In this document: in pieces, positions 1 through 12,282 of the stretch
Layout of the letters: each line of letters begins with the position of its first letter
Position numbering within the stretch: position 1 is the first letter of the stretch
DNA from: Selaginella tamariscina
Taxonomy: Eukaryota > Streptophyta > Lycopodiopsida > Selaginellales > Selaginellaceae
Direction of reading: 5' to 3'
DNA length: 64,000 nt
NCBI GenBank assembly: GCA_003024785.1
Contig: PUQB01000060.1
Location: 434,001 to 498,000, forward strand
The notes under the pieces: generated by a model
The model's input: the letters and a program-made list of their open reading frames with translations, nothing else
Database searches by the model: none
What the model was told of the DNA's origin: nothing
Made by a program: the position numbers and the translations under genes

Positions 1-40
1 CACACACCGCACGCAACGCGCGCACACACCACACATCAAA

Positions 41-1931
41 TCAAGGTGTAGCTTGCTTAACTTCCAAAGATTCACAAGTCTGATTAGTTGCATAAACTCC
101 AGAGAGTGCAATATAACACGCAGACCTGGTGGGTTCGAGTTCAAAACCCGCTCAGCAGCAGCTTCTGCCCTTTGCTCGTCTGAATGAAGTCGACATGAAC
201 CCAGAAAGCTTGACCACGCACGTGCATCCGGCTCAAAAGGCATACATTCTACCAAGTCCTCGGACAACCTCACGTGACCGTTTCTTCCGAGCAGGTCAAT
301 CATACACCCATAATGCTCGACTCCTGGTGAGATCCAATCGTCCTCTACCATGGATACGAAGTACTGGAGACCTTCTTTGAGCCTGCCCACGTGACTGCAA
401 GCGTGTAAGACGCTAATATACAAAACACTGCTCGGTGGGAATCCCTCCAGCCTCATCTCATGAAAGACATCGAGAGCCTCTCTGCCCCGACCATGCCGTG
501 CATACACATTGATCATGTTCACCCAAGAAACGTTGTTCTTAACACGCAACGTGTCAAATGCAGCCCTCGCATTCTCTAGGCTACCGCACCTGCTATACAT
601 GTTAACCACTGCAGTTAATACCATGGTTGAGTTCTCTAAACCATATTCAACTATCTGCGTGTGTATCCTTTCGCCTTGTATTGCATCTGCACAAGCCTCA
701 AGTACACTCACAAATGTAGCTTGGGTAGGCCTCACGGAGTCGCAGCACATCCAGCGATAGAGAAGCATCGCCTCGGTACCACGCCGTTCTGGGCATACGC
801 GGCAATGATCGCGTTCCAGGCAGCCTGATCTTTCCTTATCATCCCGTCGAACACATCTTCTTGCTCCCATCTCCCATCTCCCGTACATAGTTACCAGGGC
901 CGAAGAGAGAACCGTATGAGATTCAAATCCTGAACATGCAGCATCGTCGTGTATGGCTCTACCCGTGGTGAAGTCGGAGCATGCGCCGAGAACATTAACT
1001 AAAGTGACCGGGTCGAAGGTAGCTGCTTGCATTCTCATACTCCTGTACACATCAATGGCTTTCTGGGGATGCCCATTGTGTGCATATGCTGCTATCATCG
1101 AGTTCCACGATATCGAGCTCTTCCTCGACAACATACCAAACAGACGCTCCGCTTCCGGGAGCCTACCGAAGTTCCCATACATATTGATAAGCGAGTTGCA
1201 CACGACAACCGACGACTCCAACCCACACGCAGCGATCCGTGCGTGGACATCGATCCCATCCTGTACCCAGCCTAGTTCAGTACACGCGTCGACCACAATG
1301 GAGAAAGTGTACATGTTGGGCGGACGCCATCTGAATCGATTCGTTTATAGAGATCTATCGCGTCCACAAAATGCCCATTGTGTGCATATGCAGTGATCAT
1401 TGCAGTCCATGCTACGATATCTCTCTTCTGCATCGAGTCGAAGAGTTTCCTTGCCTCTCTAACACTCCCGCATCTTCCGTACATGTCCAGAAGTGCGGTT
1501 TCGAGGATCGGATCTGTTCCGACTTGGCATTTGATAGCTTGCTCGTGTATCTTCCGTCCCTCTTCAATATCGGTCACCCCAGTTAGAGCGTGCATGAATG
1601 TGACTCTACTCGGTTGCAGGTTCCCGTTCCTAACCATCGCCCAGAAGAGGGAGAGGGATTTCTGGATATGCCCGTTCTGGGCATATGCAGCGATGATCAT
1701 GTTCCAGGAGAATACATTTGGGGATTTGATTGAGGAGAATACGTTCCAAGCTTCTTCGACACTCCCGCATTTGCCGTATGCTTGCACGATCATGTTGGAG
1801 ATGAATGTGGTGTTGTTGTGGCCTTTGGATGCAATCTCATTGTGTACCTTCTTTGTTTCCATGAGGTTACCGGTGCATTTTCTAAGTAGAGCTGTGTAGT
1901 ATGCTTGATGCTTGTGCACATTTCGCTGCAT
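41..1931 (-). pseudogene. PLS-type pentatricopeptide repeat (PPR) protein, frame-broken
   Basis: PPR proteins bind organellar RNA and act in editing, splicing or stability in plastids and mitochondria. The first 219 residues (ATG at 1931) hold clear repeats, for example NVFSWNMIIAAYAQNGH and DIVAWTAMITAYAHNGH, each followed by EGRKIHEQ-like linkers. The same repeat style continues on the minus strand in other frames: SISWNSMIAAYAHNGH near 1110-1060, NNVSWVNMINVYARHGR near 540-480, and an E-like C-terminus (MPFEPDARAWSSFLGSCR) near 240-180, then YIALSGVYA and a stop at 41-43. Total about 630 codons, with no DYW domain. The reading frame changes at least three times: near 1300 within CCCAAC, around 780-880, and near 125. 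It is therefore either a young pseudogene or a real gene with assembly indels. No intron is needed. The family call is secure; the function and target RNA are unknown. Confidence 0.88.
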
Positions 1932-1945
1932 TCACTAAGCATCGA

Positions 1946-2745
1946 ATGTATTAATGTTTTAATCAATGACATATTTATACAAACATTATCAATTGATGTA
2001 CAGTACATGTGATCAAATATTTGATTTATAAATGGGTAACTAGTTTCGAAAAAGAGAAAATTTCCTATATAACCTTCAAAATTTATATATTTCCTTGGAT
2101 ATAAAAATGTTTTAAATCAAATTGATGATTAAATAAATATCCCATGAATTAAATAAATTTATCTATCTCTCACTCACAATATGTAGACATCCAGAGTGCG
2201 TATCTGTAATGAATAAAAAAATAAAATGTTATTTAAAAATTAATCTAATTCTTACTTCAAATTAAAGTATATTTAAAATAATAAAACACAATAATAAGTT
2301 TGACCCAAGGGTTAATTATGGAATTTTTATAAATAAAAAAAAAGAATTTTAATTCGTTGATGTTTTATTTAATATGCTATTTATACAAATATTTTAAATG
2401 AAGTAAAGTACACGTGTATTTGATTAACTTGTTTTGAAAAATCCTAAATAACCTTCAAGATTTTATATATTCATAAAGGTCGAATGGATATAGGAATGTT
2501 TTAAATCAAATTAATGGATTAAATGAATACAATGATGAAAATTATTTTAAAAACATTAAATGAAAATTAATCTAATTTATTACTTTAAATTAAATTAATG
2601 AATTTAATGAATGTTCCTTATATTACATGAATTTAGATGAATCTCCAGTTTAAATATAAATAGCATATATTGTTAAAATAATGTTTTTTTAAAATAATAA
2701 AACGCAATAAGACACAAGGGTTAATTAATGGGAAAAAAATGATTA
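1946..2745. repeat. imperfect direct duplication, two units of about 400 bp
   Basis: The stretch about 1946-2340 resembles 2350-2745. Matching landmarks in the same order include a 'tatttatacaaa' segment, a 'gtacacgtg/gtacatgtg' segment, 'ataaccttcaa', 'gttttaaatcaaatt', and 'caagggttaatta'. The second unit overlaps the outer end of the left inverted-repeat arm. The DNA is AT-rich with no coding signal. Confidence 0.6.
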
Positions 2746-4020
2746 TGTATTGTTTTGTATAAGTATCGTTTATTATTAAGATTCACTGTTAATTTTTATG
2801 TTTACCCATCTTGAACGTTGGTGTGGTTCCAACTTCTTTGTTGTATAGTAACTATACATAAAGAATATGCATTCTGTATATATCTATACATACATGGAGC
2901 GTCACGACATATACGATGTGTGAGAGAGAAAAGGAGAGAGAAATGACCATCATATATATTAATTAAAAAAAAAACTCTTAAAAACACATTCATTTGGCAT
3001 AGCTTGTTTGTTCCTCTCGTGCACTTTACCCCTAACGAAATGCCTCTTGGCATTACAAATCCCATTAGTAAGTGCTACATATGAGTCGCAACACACACAC
3101 CTTACACACCATACACCTTGGTGTTTAACTAGTGTGTAATCCTCGTTAACAACTTCCTTCTTAAAACGTTTGTATAATTCTTTTATATCTTGTGGAACAT
3201 CTTCATTATCAACCTTCCTTTTCAGGCTCTTTTCAAATGACTCTCTTATTTTTGTATATTGTCACCTGCAATATCCTGAGGAATATTTGTGTCCATTGGA
3301 ATATCAGATTCACTGTTATCACTATCAGTGTCAAAAAACAAATCCTTGTTAACCCTCCTCCTAGTATGTTATTGTCATTTTTGGCCACCTTCATCAATTT
3401 TCTTAAGTTTGTAAAGGGTTCAATAATAACTTGATTAACCTCCTGCTTACCATGATTACTATCATTATTAACCTGTTTATCCTGATCAAGCTTATGAGTA
3501 TCTTGATCAAGCTTATGAGCATCAACTACATATGTGTTGTTAATCCTGTTGTTGTGTTAGGACACTGATGAAAGTGTTTATGACAACCACACACTGCACA
3601 ATTTAAGTCATCAACCTTACTAGAATATAAAAATAGCATGCATCCATCTTCATAAGCATGACCGTTTAAGCTATGGATTCTTTTGCAAGCACCCCACAGT
3701 CCATCCATCCTAACTTTTGCCCTAAAAGTATGCAATAAATAATTATATACCTAAAAGGTATGTTAAAAGTTATTTAAGAGATTTTAATCCTTTTATAAAA
3801 CAAACCAAATACTTAATAAGGTAGATGAAAAGTCAGATTACTAATGAAATTTGATAGTATAAAATCCTAGTTCCATGAATTCATGAACTAAATATACTTG
3901 ATTATTAAAATAAATCTTAAATGTTACTCATATGATTGATCAAAAATATGTTCATAACATGGTTTATTCATTTCATAAGAAAAATTTTCCCCATGTTAAA
4001 TAATTTCAAAGAATTTGTTA
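2455..4020 (+). repeat. left arm of a large inverted duplication
   Basis: This stretch reads as the reverse complement of about 15105-16625, at roughly 90% identity by eye. Landmarks that pair: 2800-2850 with 16235-16280, 3000-3130 with 15950-16080, and 3640-3700 with 15405-15470. The arms carry the ZF-HD-like locus, with the left copy reading leftward and the right copy rightward. Outer homology fades near 2455 and 16625. No short target duplication is obvious at these limits, so an inverted segmental duplication fits better than a transposon with long terminal repeats. Confidence 0.78.
2960..3735 (-). pseudogene. ZF-HD/MIF-like zinc finger gene, left copy
   Basis: The reading frame at 3735-3526 shows the ZF-HD dimerisation finger pattern: C-x3-H, then SLNGHAYEDGC, MLF, and LNCAVCGCHKHFHQC. 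In plants this domain occurs in zinc-finger homeodomain factors and in mini zinc finger (MIF) proteins that dimerise with them in the nucleus. After the finger comes an acidic, Ser/Asp-rich tail (near 3330-3170) and a Cys/His segment (CVCCDSY...NAKRHFVRGKVH, near 3090-3020). No homeodomain is seen, which favours a MIF-like type. An AG acceptor-like site precedes the finger at about 3727, so the finger may lie on a second exon. The frame breaks after the finger (near 3530), so this copy is probably dead. It pairs with the right copy at 15396. Confidence 0.7.
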
Positions 4021-4490
4021 AGAATCCCCACATTAAACAATTCTCATTATCCCATGTTAAGTGATTTCTATCAATTCACCAAATATGTCATAATTTTTAC
4101 TATGACTTGACCCTTTACTTTGGAAGTTGATTATTTACTACTTACTGTACTATGTTGATGGATTCTATATGATGTAGTGAAAAATAGCCCCGCTTAGTGC
4201 ACTTAAGTGTTTAAGGGTTCGACCGACTGTCCTTAGATATCGTGAGAAATTCTAAGCGAATGTAGCACTTATCTTCTAGAAAACCCATCCTCAATTTTGA
4301 CATTACAAATTAGGCTGATTGGTTAATACAAATGAGTTTGATGTGTTAAGTAGGGTTAGAAACACCCTAGGGTTGACCTAACCTTGGGTAGGGTTTAGGG
4401 TAGAAGTTAGGTTAAAATATAAGCTCATCTTGTTAATTTAATTAAGAGGCTAGAATTCCGTGCCAACCCACTTAGACATATAAGAAAAGA

Positions 4491-4525
4491 GGGGGGGGGG
4501 TTCCGTCACATAAATAAGGTAGAGT
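4491..4525 (+). promoter_or_regulatory. G-tract plus TATA-like LTR promoter element
   Basis: Ten G residues are followed within about 10 bases by CACATAAATAAGG. The same arrangement occurs in every LTR of this family in the window (near 12690, 34507, 40870 and 57010). The conserved position suggests the core promoter of the LTR; this is an inference from conservation. Confidence 0.5.
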
Positions 4526-5616
4526 ATGAGTAGGAGAGCTCCTAGGTTCATGACTGAGTTCATTACTCTTTTACAGCTTTAGCTAGTGTCGTTAAGGTAC
4601 AACTCTTTATTGTGCCGCCCTAACTTCTAGATGACAGGAGTACATTCCACCTTCAGGGTAGCTTACCCTTAACGATGGCGAATCCATGCATGGGAGGTTT
4701 TATTGGAATACACGTTCCAAGAGGCAGAGTTTGAGGCTTGTCTCTAGCCTTCTCCCCATGTCAAGTTAAGTGTAGTATTCATGGCCAAGCAAGGCACATC
4801 CGTGTCCTTATCCAATTGTGGGTGTGAGATTTTTTTGACAGGTTCACATTACCCAGTTCTTAGGGTTCACTAAGGCGTTCTAGAGTTAACATTTAGGAGC
4901 CACGTTTGTGGCACTTGGTGTAAATCTTGAATCTAAGGGCTATGACATGTCGTGGAAGGCTGTCACATGGAGATGCGACACTGGGCTAGACATCACACAA
5001 TACAACACCCAAGGCACACCCTTTGGGGTTGTGTCATGGGTTTGTCACTAAGAGGTTGGATACTTTAGAAAACATGCATGTTTATGCTTGCACTAGAGTG
5101 TTAAGCCTTGGGCATCCACTCAAGGGAGGTTAGGTCTCGTAATTAAGTGTGCTTGGCACACTTGGCTAGGGGAATGTTCTCCTTGGAATTTAGGGGTTGA
5201 ACAACCTAAGCTTGTTAGCAGGAGCCATTTTCATGAAGCACTCGTAAGGTCATATACTTAAGGTTATCCAAACCTAGCCTTAGTGAGTTTGCTTAGTAGA
5301 ACACTCGAGTCTGCCTACGGCACACACTCATGTCCTCATTAAGTACTATCCCTAGGTCTAGGGTATGACTTGGCCACTCAAACCCTTAGGGGTTATTCGT
5401 GGTTCAGGGTACCCTTTGTCGCCCTAAAGGGGTTGTACTCTCGGATGAGGGTGATTCCTCAAAGGGGTAAGTGACGATGCCTTGGCTGTGTCACGGGGTA
5501 TGTGTGAGACACATCTTCTTTGTGGGTTAGGGCATGAGCCTGTCTAGGTCTATTAGGATAGGATCCTAAAGTTTACTCAGGATATCCTCTAGGGTTCGAG
5601 GGATGGTCATTCTAGG

Positions 5617-6440
5617 CATAGTTACGAACACGAACATGGAACATGAACACGAATCTTAGATTCAGGAACTCGACTACAGAATATGATCACAGCTCACGGT
5701 GGCTCACAAATATTCTAGTGAATATTAAGAATATTTCTAATTTTAATTCTAAGAATATACTACTTTTTATTAACTCAAACATCCACACAGAATCATATTA
5801 ATATGCATAAAATTTGAATATGTTTATTTTCACTATTCGTATGGCCGATTCTATTCATAACACTTGTTCTTCTAGTGCTGCTTGCCCCATTGCCATTTAT
5901 CCCATTCCTGTATTGTTGTGTGTACTTACACAAATGTAAGGATATGAAGAGGATGTATAAATACATCCTTTAACACATGTATTACATATAGATATATGAA
6001 TACACACTCACACACACAACATTTAAATGGCCTATATACCCCCATACATACTAGATGTACCTGTAATCCTGTATGAGCATCAATCTTCAACATTGTCTCC
6101 ATCCCTGTAGTATGCTGGATTGTTGCGCCATGCTTGACAGTAGCAAGGCAGATGAAGCACCTCTCCTCCAATCCGTGCCAAATGAAGTGGTAGAGGCAGC
6201 TACGGCACTGCTAGAATCGGCAGTGGAAGCGGCGGTGAGCAAGATCAAGAGCTTGGAGGAGATGGAGTCGAGATATAGTGTTGATGCCTAAGTTGGTGTT
6301 ATGAACACAGGCTGTGATCCCAACAACGTGTTTGTAATAGTATATACTGTTCATGAACACGGTTGTGGGAACATGACCCATGACCGTGTTCATGAAACAC
6401 GGTGAACATAGCCAAGATCTCGGCCGTGTTCGTAACTACG
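5617..6440. mobile_element. hAT-like non-autonomous DNA transposon inside the LTR
   Basis: The element is flanked by the 8-bp repeat ATTCTAGG (5609-5616 and 6441-6448). The empty site is seen in the solo LTR near 58120. Terminal inverted repeats are CATAGTTACGAACACG on the left and its near-complement at the right end (CGTGTTCGTAACTACG). Subterminal GAACACG/CGTGTTC words repeat. An 8-bp duplication with short inverted ends is typical of hAT elements. At 824 bp no transposase is encoded. It carries a short reading frame that looks like captured coding sequence (see 6140-6291). Confidence 0.82.
6140..6291 (+). CDS. possible captured exon inside the hAT-like element
   Basis: The reading frame from an ATG at 6073 ends at 6291. 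Its last 48 codons (KADEAPLLQSVPNEVVEAA, then an Ala/Glu-rich helix with SKIKSLEEMESRYS) have balanced codon use and an amphipathic, coiled-coil-like pattern, unlike the AT-rich surroundings. An AG dinucleotide after a pyrimidine-poor stretch precedes it, so it may be a terminal exon with its stop codon. I do not recognise the donor protein. It could also be a chance frame. Confidence 0.35.
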
Positions 6441-6604
6441 ATTCTAGGGGACTTAGGGTAGGGCTCTAAGTCTTTTGTTTAACTAAGCATCTGAGTTAAA
6501 CTCTTGGGGTCATCTTAAAAGATTTAATGTTGCTTACATAGGGAATTGACGTTGGAAGGCTACTTGGCAGCCACGTGTTAGCCCTCTGAGTTAAAACTTT
6601 GACA

Positions 6605-9600
6605 ATTGGTATCAAAGCTTAATCTCTATGGTTAGTAGGACTGCCAAAAGTTGTAGGGTGTTTCAGGGTTTAATTAGTTCTAATTTTTTAAAGTAATCTA
6701 TCACTTTTGGCTAACGTTTGAATTCTGCATGGAGAATTGGTCATGAGATCTATAACTCTTCAAAGAACATCTATTTAATAAGTGGGTGTGGGTTATGGAC
6801 TCAAATGTTGAAGGTAGCACTTGGAAGTCAATTTTCAAGTTGTATGCCATGTTACTTTACCATATATTTTCACAAGACATGACATGTTAGTTTGTTCTAA
6901 CTTACAAACTAAGTCTTGTGAGGTGGATCTTGTGATATCTTAAGTTTACACATTATTGAAAATTTTTCTTTTTCTTTACCACATGATTTAGAAACAGATA
7001 GTGTCCATTAAGTTTTGGCTTAAGTCAAGATTCAATATCAAGTCCAACAATATTGTTCAAACGGGGAAGACTTATGTTCAAATGTGCGTCTTTAACTTAC
7101 AGTGCATATTTCAAGAGTGTAACTTTAGAAGCAGACTATGGTGATGAACTTATAATACAACAAAAATCGGATATTAACATATGATGACTATGTTAAGTAG
7201 CTGGCTCGAAGATCCGATGTAATCAAAGTATTGTCTGATATTCACAATATTTGATGACGCTAGCTACAAGTAACATTAGGTGAATAGTTTACTAAGTTCA
7301 AGTTACCTAATTTGAACATGTACAACTTGAAACCTTAGTTAGTTATAAGCACGCACTCTGTATTCAAGTTAACTAGCTTGACTAGCTTGATTATGAAGTT
7401 GTCTCATATGAAATCATGAAAAAGACTTGGGATAATAGCTTAAGGATTTCATTTCTTATTGATATAGTTTTGAGGTAGATGGCATGATCTACAAAGAGTA
7501 ATGTTGGAAATATACGTTTACATTTTCAATTTACTGAGTAATGAAGGACTTGCATAGTGAAGGCGTTCGGCGCACACTTGTGCATTTTCATTGTTAACTC
7601 TTTAATCTTGAAATCTATAACATTATTTGCAATGTGGGGATAAGCTTTGAACAAGGGTGATTCTTGGTTAAGAAGAGCATAATTTGGGATATTTCACTTA
7701 TTGACTAAGTAAGGAAACTTGTTAAGTTTGAAAAGTTATGTTTGGTGATGTCAAATGAGCTAGAAGTTAGTTGGATATACATTCTGGAGGCTTAAGTGCA
7801 TGTAGCTCCTTAGAGAGTCAGTATTCGGTGAGAATTAAAAGTTGATATTGGTTTTCAATATCGATTTCATTTTAGAGTCGAATATAATTATTTAAAAGAC
7901 GGTTTTTTGACTTTGCATCATGGTCGCAAATATGGAAACTTAGATAACATACTATATATCTTCAATTCTTTAGAATATTGAAAAATACCACTATTCTTGA
8001 CTCAAAGTTTAATTGTATTCCTTGGGTTAGTTGTTAGTTCTATCTTAAGGTTTGATGGTGTTCCTTGACTTTGGTTCATTATCCTTAAAAGTGAAGTGGC
8101 AAGATTAGCTCAAGAAATTAGTGTCCCTTCTTGATAATCCTAGTTCAAAGTTCCTAACATATGGTCTAATATCTGGTTCGAGAATATAAGGTTTCCTATC
8201 ACCACATCATTGAGATATTTATACCTTAGACTTTGGAAGGATTTGTGACAATCTTTTTAAGATTGGTTAAATGACTTGTCAAAGTATGGTATGATATCTC
8301 TTCAATATTGAGTTTGGAGCGCTCAATATCAAAATTTGGTTATAATCATGTGAGGTGGCCATAATTATAAAATATAAAGACTAAGCAAATCTGAGTTTGA
8401 CACTTTGGTAAGGCACTACCTTAGTGTTATAACTTGAAACGTGTTTTCAAGTTAGTTGAGAAATGAGGTGTTTCTCAATATTGTGCTTAAAGAGCAATAT
8501 GGTACTTTGTGAATTGTTAGGTATTTAAATGGATAATGTATCTTAGTTCGATGTACTGAACTAGATATCTTATTCATGTTTAGGGAGATTTGTTGAAGTA
8601 TAAGATATAACTGAAACATGAAGTTAGTATGACACTTTGGTTCATGATAACATTAGTGTGGAAAATAATATCTTACTAAATCAGTTGAATGAACTAAACA
8701 CTAATTCATGATTCCTCTTAGTCTCTGAATGGTTCCTCGAAATACTATCGTACCGTTATCATTTTCATCTCAAAATTGAAGTTCAGTTCATGTAAACTAA
8801 GACCATGTCTATATTATAATTGTAGCATTTCGATAAATTAATATGATTATAAGATTATATTCATTAGTGTAATAACTAATTAGTAAACTTAGGATTTGAA
8901 TGTTAAGACAATCGTTATTCGTTCAAGAGTATTAATATCGAAATTGCAACTATTTATGGATTAAAGATTAGTTTTAAGTTGCTTGTTAAAAAAACACTAA
9001 TTGCTCGAATTAGTGAAAATGCGATACGTTAGTATAGTGTTAGGAGACATTTACATAATCAGTTTGAGAGTTGGAAAAGAATATAATGTTATGAAGGCGT
9101 GCAATATTCTGAGTTTAGGGAGACTCTTATTGTAGAAATTAAGTTTTGAAATTTGGTATTTTGAACTTAGTGAAATGAAAGTTAGAAAATTGAAAGACAT
9201 CTAGTATATTGTGTTCTTTGAAGAATGAGTACAATGAGAGTGTCAATTAAGACACGTGCTATCTAAAGATTGCTAATTGAAGCACTAGAGATGGGTTGAG
9301 TTTTTTGATTTCTACATTGGTTTGTAAGACAGGTATGTTAGTTTATCTGGTCCCTGAACTGGTCGATGTTATGAAAGAGTATGAGGTTCATTGTGAAAAA
9401 TGAATATTAATGCTATAACACTTGGCAGTAGATTTGACTTGAATTTGATTCTCATTGGGAATGAATTTATGTCAATGACACATCAAGTGGATGGGCTAAT
9501 TTCAAGTTGGTAAACCTTGTGGTATACATGTGTACAGTCATGTGCCTCTGGGATCGCCACTGGCCAGATTGACATGTTTACAAAGAACAGGGTTTTACTA

Positions 9601-9968
9601 ATAGTACTCTTATATTGGAAAAGAGCTTGATTCCGATAAAAGTTTCATACCTAGTCTGACAGAACTATATACTAATGGGGGATAGGTATAGTAGCAAACC
9701 CTTATGTAAAGGGGTAATGAGAAACACTGAGGGATGCAAAAATGTGAGGTTATAATACTGTAACATGTGAAAATGTAAAACAATGGGAAACATGAAGGCA
9801 TTTGGTCAAACATTTGAGATTAGCTCAAAATACTTGTTGTGAGCTAAACGACAGAGGTTGTCAATAGCGTTTAATATTAAGGAATAAAGCAAGCCTTTAT
9901 TTCTTATTAACCAAGGGATCGACAACAACATTAACTAGAGGCCTCCAATATAAATTTTAGCTAAGTAA
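6605..9968 (+). other. internal non-coding region of the LARD-like element
   Basis: It begins with the primer-binding site at 6605-6618. The next 3.3 kb have no frame over 70 codons and no recognisable retroviral motif. Short words such as 'caagtt' and 'aatattga' recur. It is moderately AT-rich. Nothing else can be supported. Confidence 0.6.
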
Positions 9969-9973
9969 AGAAA

Positions 9974-11997
9974 TGTTAGGCACCACTACGTACAAACTAG
10001 AGACCCTCACAAAACCACCCGACCTCCCTGAGCTGTCTCTAGTCTCCACACGCTGCTTTCCAAAAAGACTTCCAATCTTGTGTGCCCTAATTCTTTTAGA
10101 TCTAGGTATAGCTCTTTAGGAATATTCTAACTTATATCTGGGGACTATTCTTTGATTCGTTATATGGGTCGTAACAATCCTCCCCCATTAGCAAGTCCTT
10201 GTCCTCAAGGGCAATATAACTTACTCAACTGGTCCTGTATCATTAGCTTGTACATCCACAAAGAATCTACCCGGACTTGTTCCTTGTGAGTACTCTCTTT
10301 AACTGGCTAACATGAAACACTGGGTGCACCCTCACTCCTTTTCAGTCGTAGTCGATATGCCACCTTATCATACACTCCAGAATCTCATAAGGACCTGAGT
10401 ACCTAGGAGACAACTTATCATTGTCCCTTCCGTAAGGCCACAACAGTGTTCCACCTTACATGTGTGGCAAATACCACTCAGAATATATACATAATCTCCC
10501 ACCTGGAACTCTTGGAAGCTTCTGTGCTCATTAACAAACTTGATAGCTTGGCTCTGAGCTGCTTGTAAGTTCTTCTTACAAACTTAAATGTTTCTAAGTC
10601 AACACTCAATCTTTAGCTTCCTCATCCATGTTGCCTTGAGCTTTCTTACTTGCTAAACCCAGCTCAAAAGCTGTCTTGGAATGCCGTCCAAACATAGCAT
10701 ATATGGACTCATTCCAATGCCACTGTGTCCTTGGCAAATGGGTGACAAAGTCCATAGAGATACTGCCCCATCGCCTGTCTAGAATAGGCAATGGTACTAA
10801 TAGCCCACTTGGTTTCCCTGGGCACCTTTACTTGCTGACACTTGTCACAAGTCCTGTAGTACTCTATGATATTAGCTTTCATATTCCTCCAATAGAACCT
10901 CCTTTGATCAACTCATACGTTTTCCTCCCCCCAAAATGACCAGCCTCCGGGTGATCATGATGGAAATATAGTACCTGGTTGATCAAATGGTCCACACGAG
11001 GAAGATACACGGCCATTGTAGTACAAAACTCCATCCTAAAATGAGAATGGTGGCTCTAGCTGTCCTTGAGCTCCTGCACCTCAGCGTCTTGTGCTTGAGC
11101 ATGTTGAACTACCTGGCTAAACTCACTACCGTCCTTGTTAATGCATTACATAAGCGTGTTTGGAATTCTCCCACTATGTGGCTCTCCTAACGTGACAAAG
11201 CATCTACCACCACGTTAGCCTTTCCCGCAATGCTCAATAGGAAATTTGCCAAACTCCATGAGCTTAACCATCCAGCGAGCTTGCTGAGAGTTTAACTCTT
11301 TTGTTTGAACAGATACACCAAAGTCTTGTGATCTGTAAACACTTTGAAACTTGCACCATAAAGATAGTGCCTCCAAACTCATAATGCATTAACAATAGCT
11401 AGTAGTTCTTGCTCATACGTTGAGTATTGTTGCTCTGCAGGATTCAAGTACCGGCTCTTATAAGCAATAGGCTACTCATGCTATCCACAAGGACTCGCAT
11501 TGGACACTCACCAAGTCGTCCCTCCACCACAATAGCACATGTGTGTGGCTCCTCCCGTGCCATGTAGTTTATCTATTAAGCAAGAACAAATAGAAATTTA
11601 CCTTGTGGTTTAGAGAAGTCTCCTTTATGCTCCTCTCTATGCTCCATCTCCTGAAGCTTCTTAGGCGTTTACTTGTCCTTGCCACCAATGAAACCCTTTC
11701 TTGGACAATTTGCCTTTCAGTGTCCAACATCTCCACATAGGTGGTATTATCTTCTCCTTCCCACTAGGCACTCATCTCGAACCTTGCTCCGATACCAATT
11801 GTTAGGCACCATTACATATAAACTAGAGACCCTCACAAAACCACTCGACCTCCCCGAGCTGTCTCTAGTCTCCACACCGCTACTTTCCAAAAAGACTTCC
11901 AATCCTAATTCTCTTAGATCTAGGTAAGCTCTTTAGGAATATTCTAGCTTATACCTTTCTGGGGAATATTCTTTAATTCGTTATACAGGTCGTAACA
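9974..11997 (-). mobile_element. Ty3/Gypsy element, internally reduced, nested
   Basis: Flanked by AGAAA on both sides (9969-9973 and 11998-12002). The two terminal repeats are 9974-10176 and 11800-11997, reading TGTTACGACC...CCTAACA on the minus strand. On that strand AATTGGTATCGGAGC, a tRNA-Met primer site, follows the right-hand LTR at 11785-11799. A purine tract abuts the left-hand LTR (ATCCTCCCCC read on the plus strand, from 10177). Remains of integrase (about 10606-10790, DFVTHLPRT) and RNase H (about 11200-11460) are visible on the minus strand. It is broken, with many interruptions and large missing parts. The interrupted site matches intact sequence in the 34105 element near 40166. 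Confidence 0.87.
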
Positions 11998-12282
11998 AGA
12001 AATTAATCATTGTGTTGTGTGCGTCGGGTGACAAACTTTGCAGACATGCAAATGATCTCTAGGTGACTTCATTTTGCATGTGGTTCCTCCGGCAGCTAAG
12101 TTTACAATTTAGTGAACGACAATTTTAAAGTACTTAGCTTCGCGTAATGTAAGAGGGGTAATAAAAACTATATAAATTGTTGGTTGACTTTGCATAGAGT
12201 GATAGGTTAATTTTTTCTAACATTATTTAGTTTTGGAGTTGGACGTCAACGAGGACATTGACATTTTTAAAGGCGGGGAGTG

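Larger units (their letters stand above)
4086..6604 (+). repeat. 5' LTR of the 4086-13947 element
   Basis: About 1690 bp once the internal hAT-like insertion (with one copy of its target duplication) is subtracted. It aligns over its length with the 3' LTR (12283-13947) and with the solo LTR at 56626-58297. It contains telomere-like TTTAGGG/CCCTAA words near 4365-4410, a G10 run at 4491-4500, and a TATA-like sequence just after. Confidence 0.88.

Noticed and set aside
953-1899. Plus-strand frames over the PPR gene
   Set aside because: They are antisense shadows; the minus strand shows clear PPR repeats in register.
7000-9900. Hidden gag/pol genes in the interior of the 4086-13947 element
   Set aside because: No motif such as a zinc knuckle, DTG, YxDD or the integrase zinc finger could be seen in any frame by eye.
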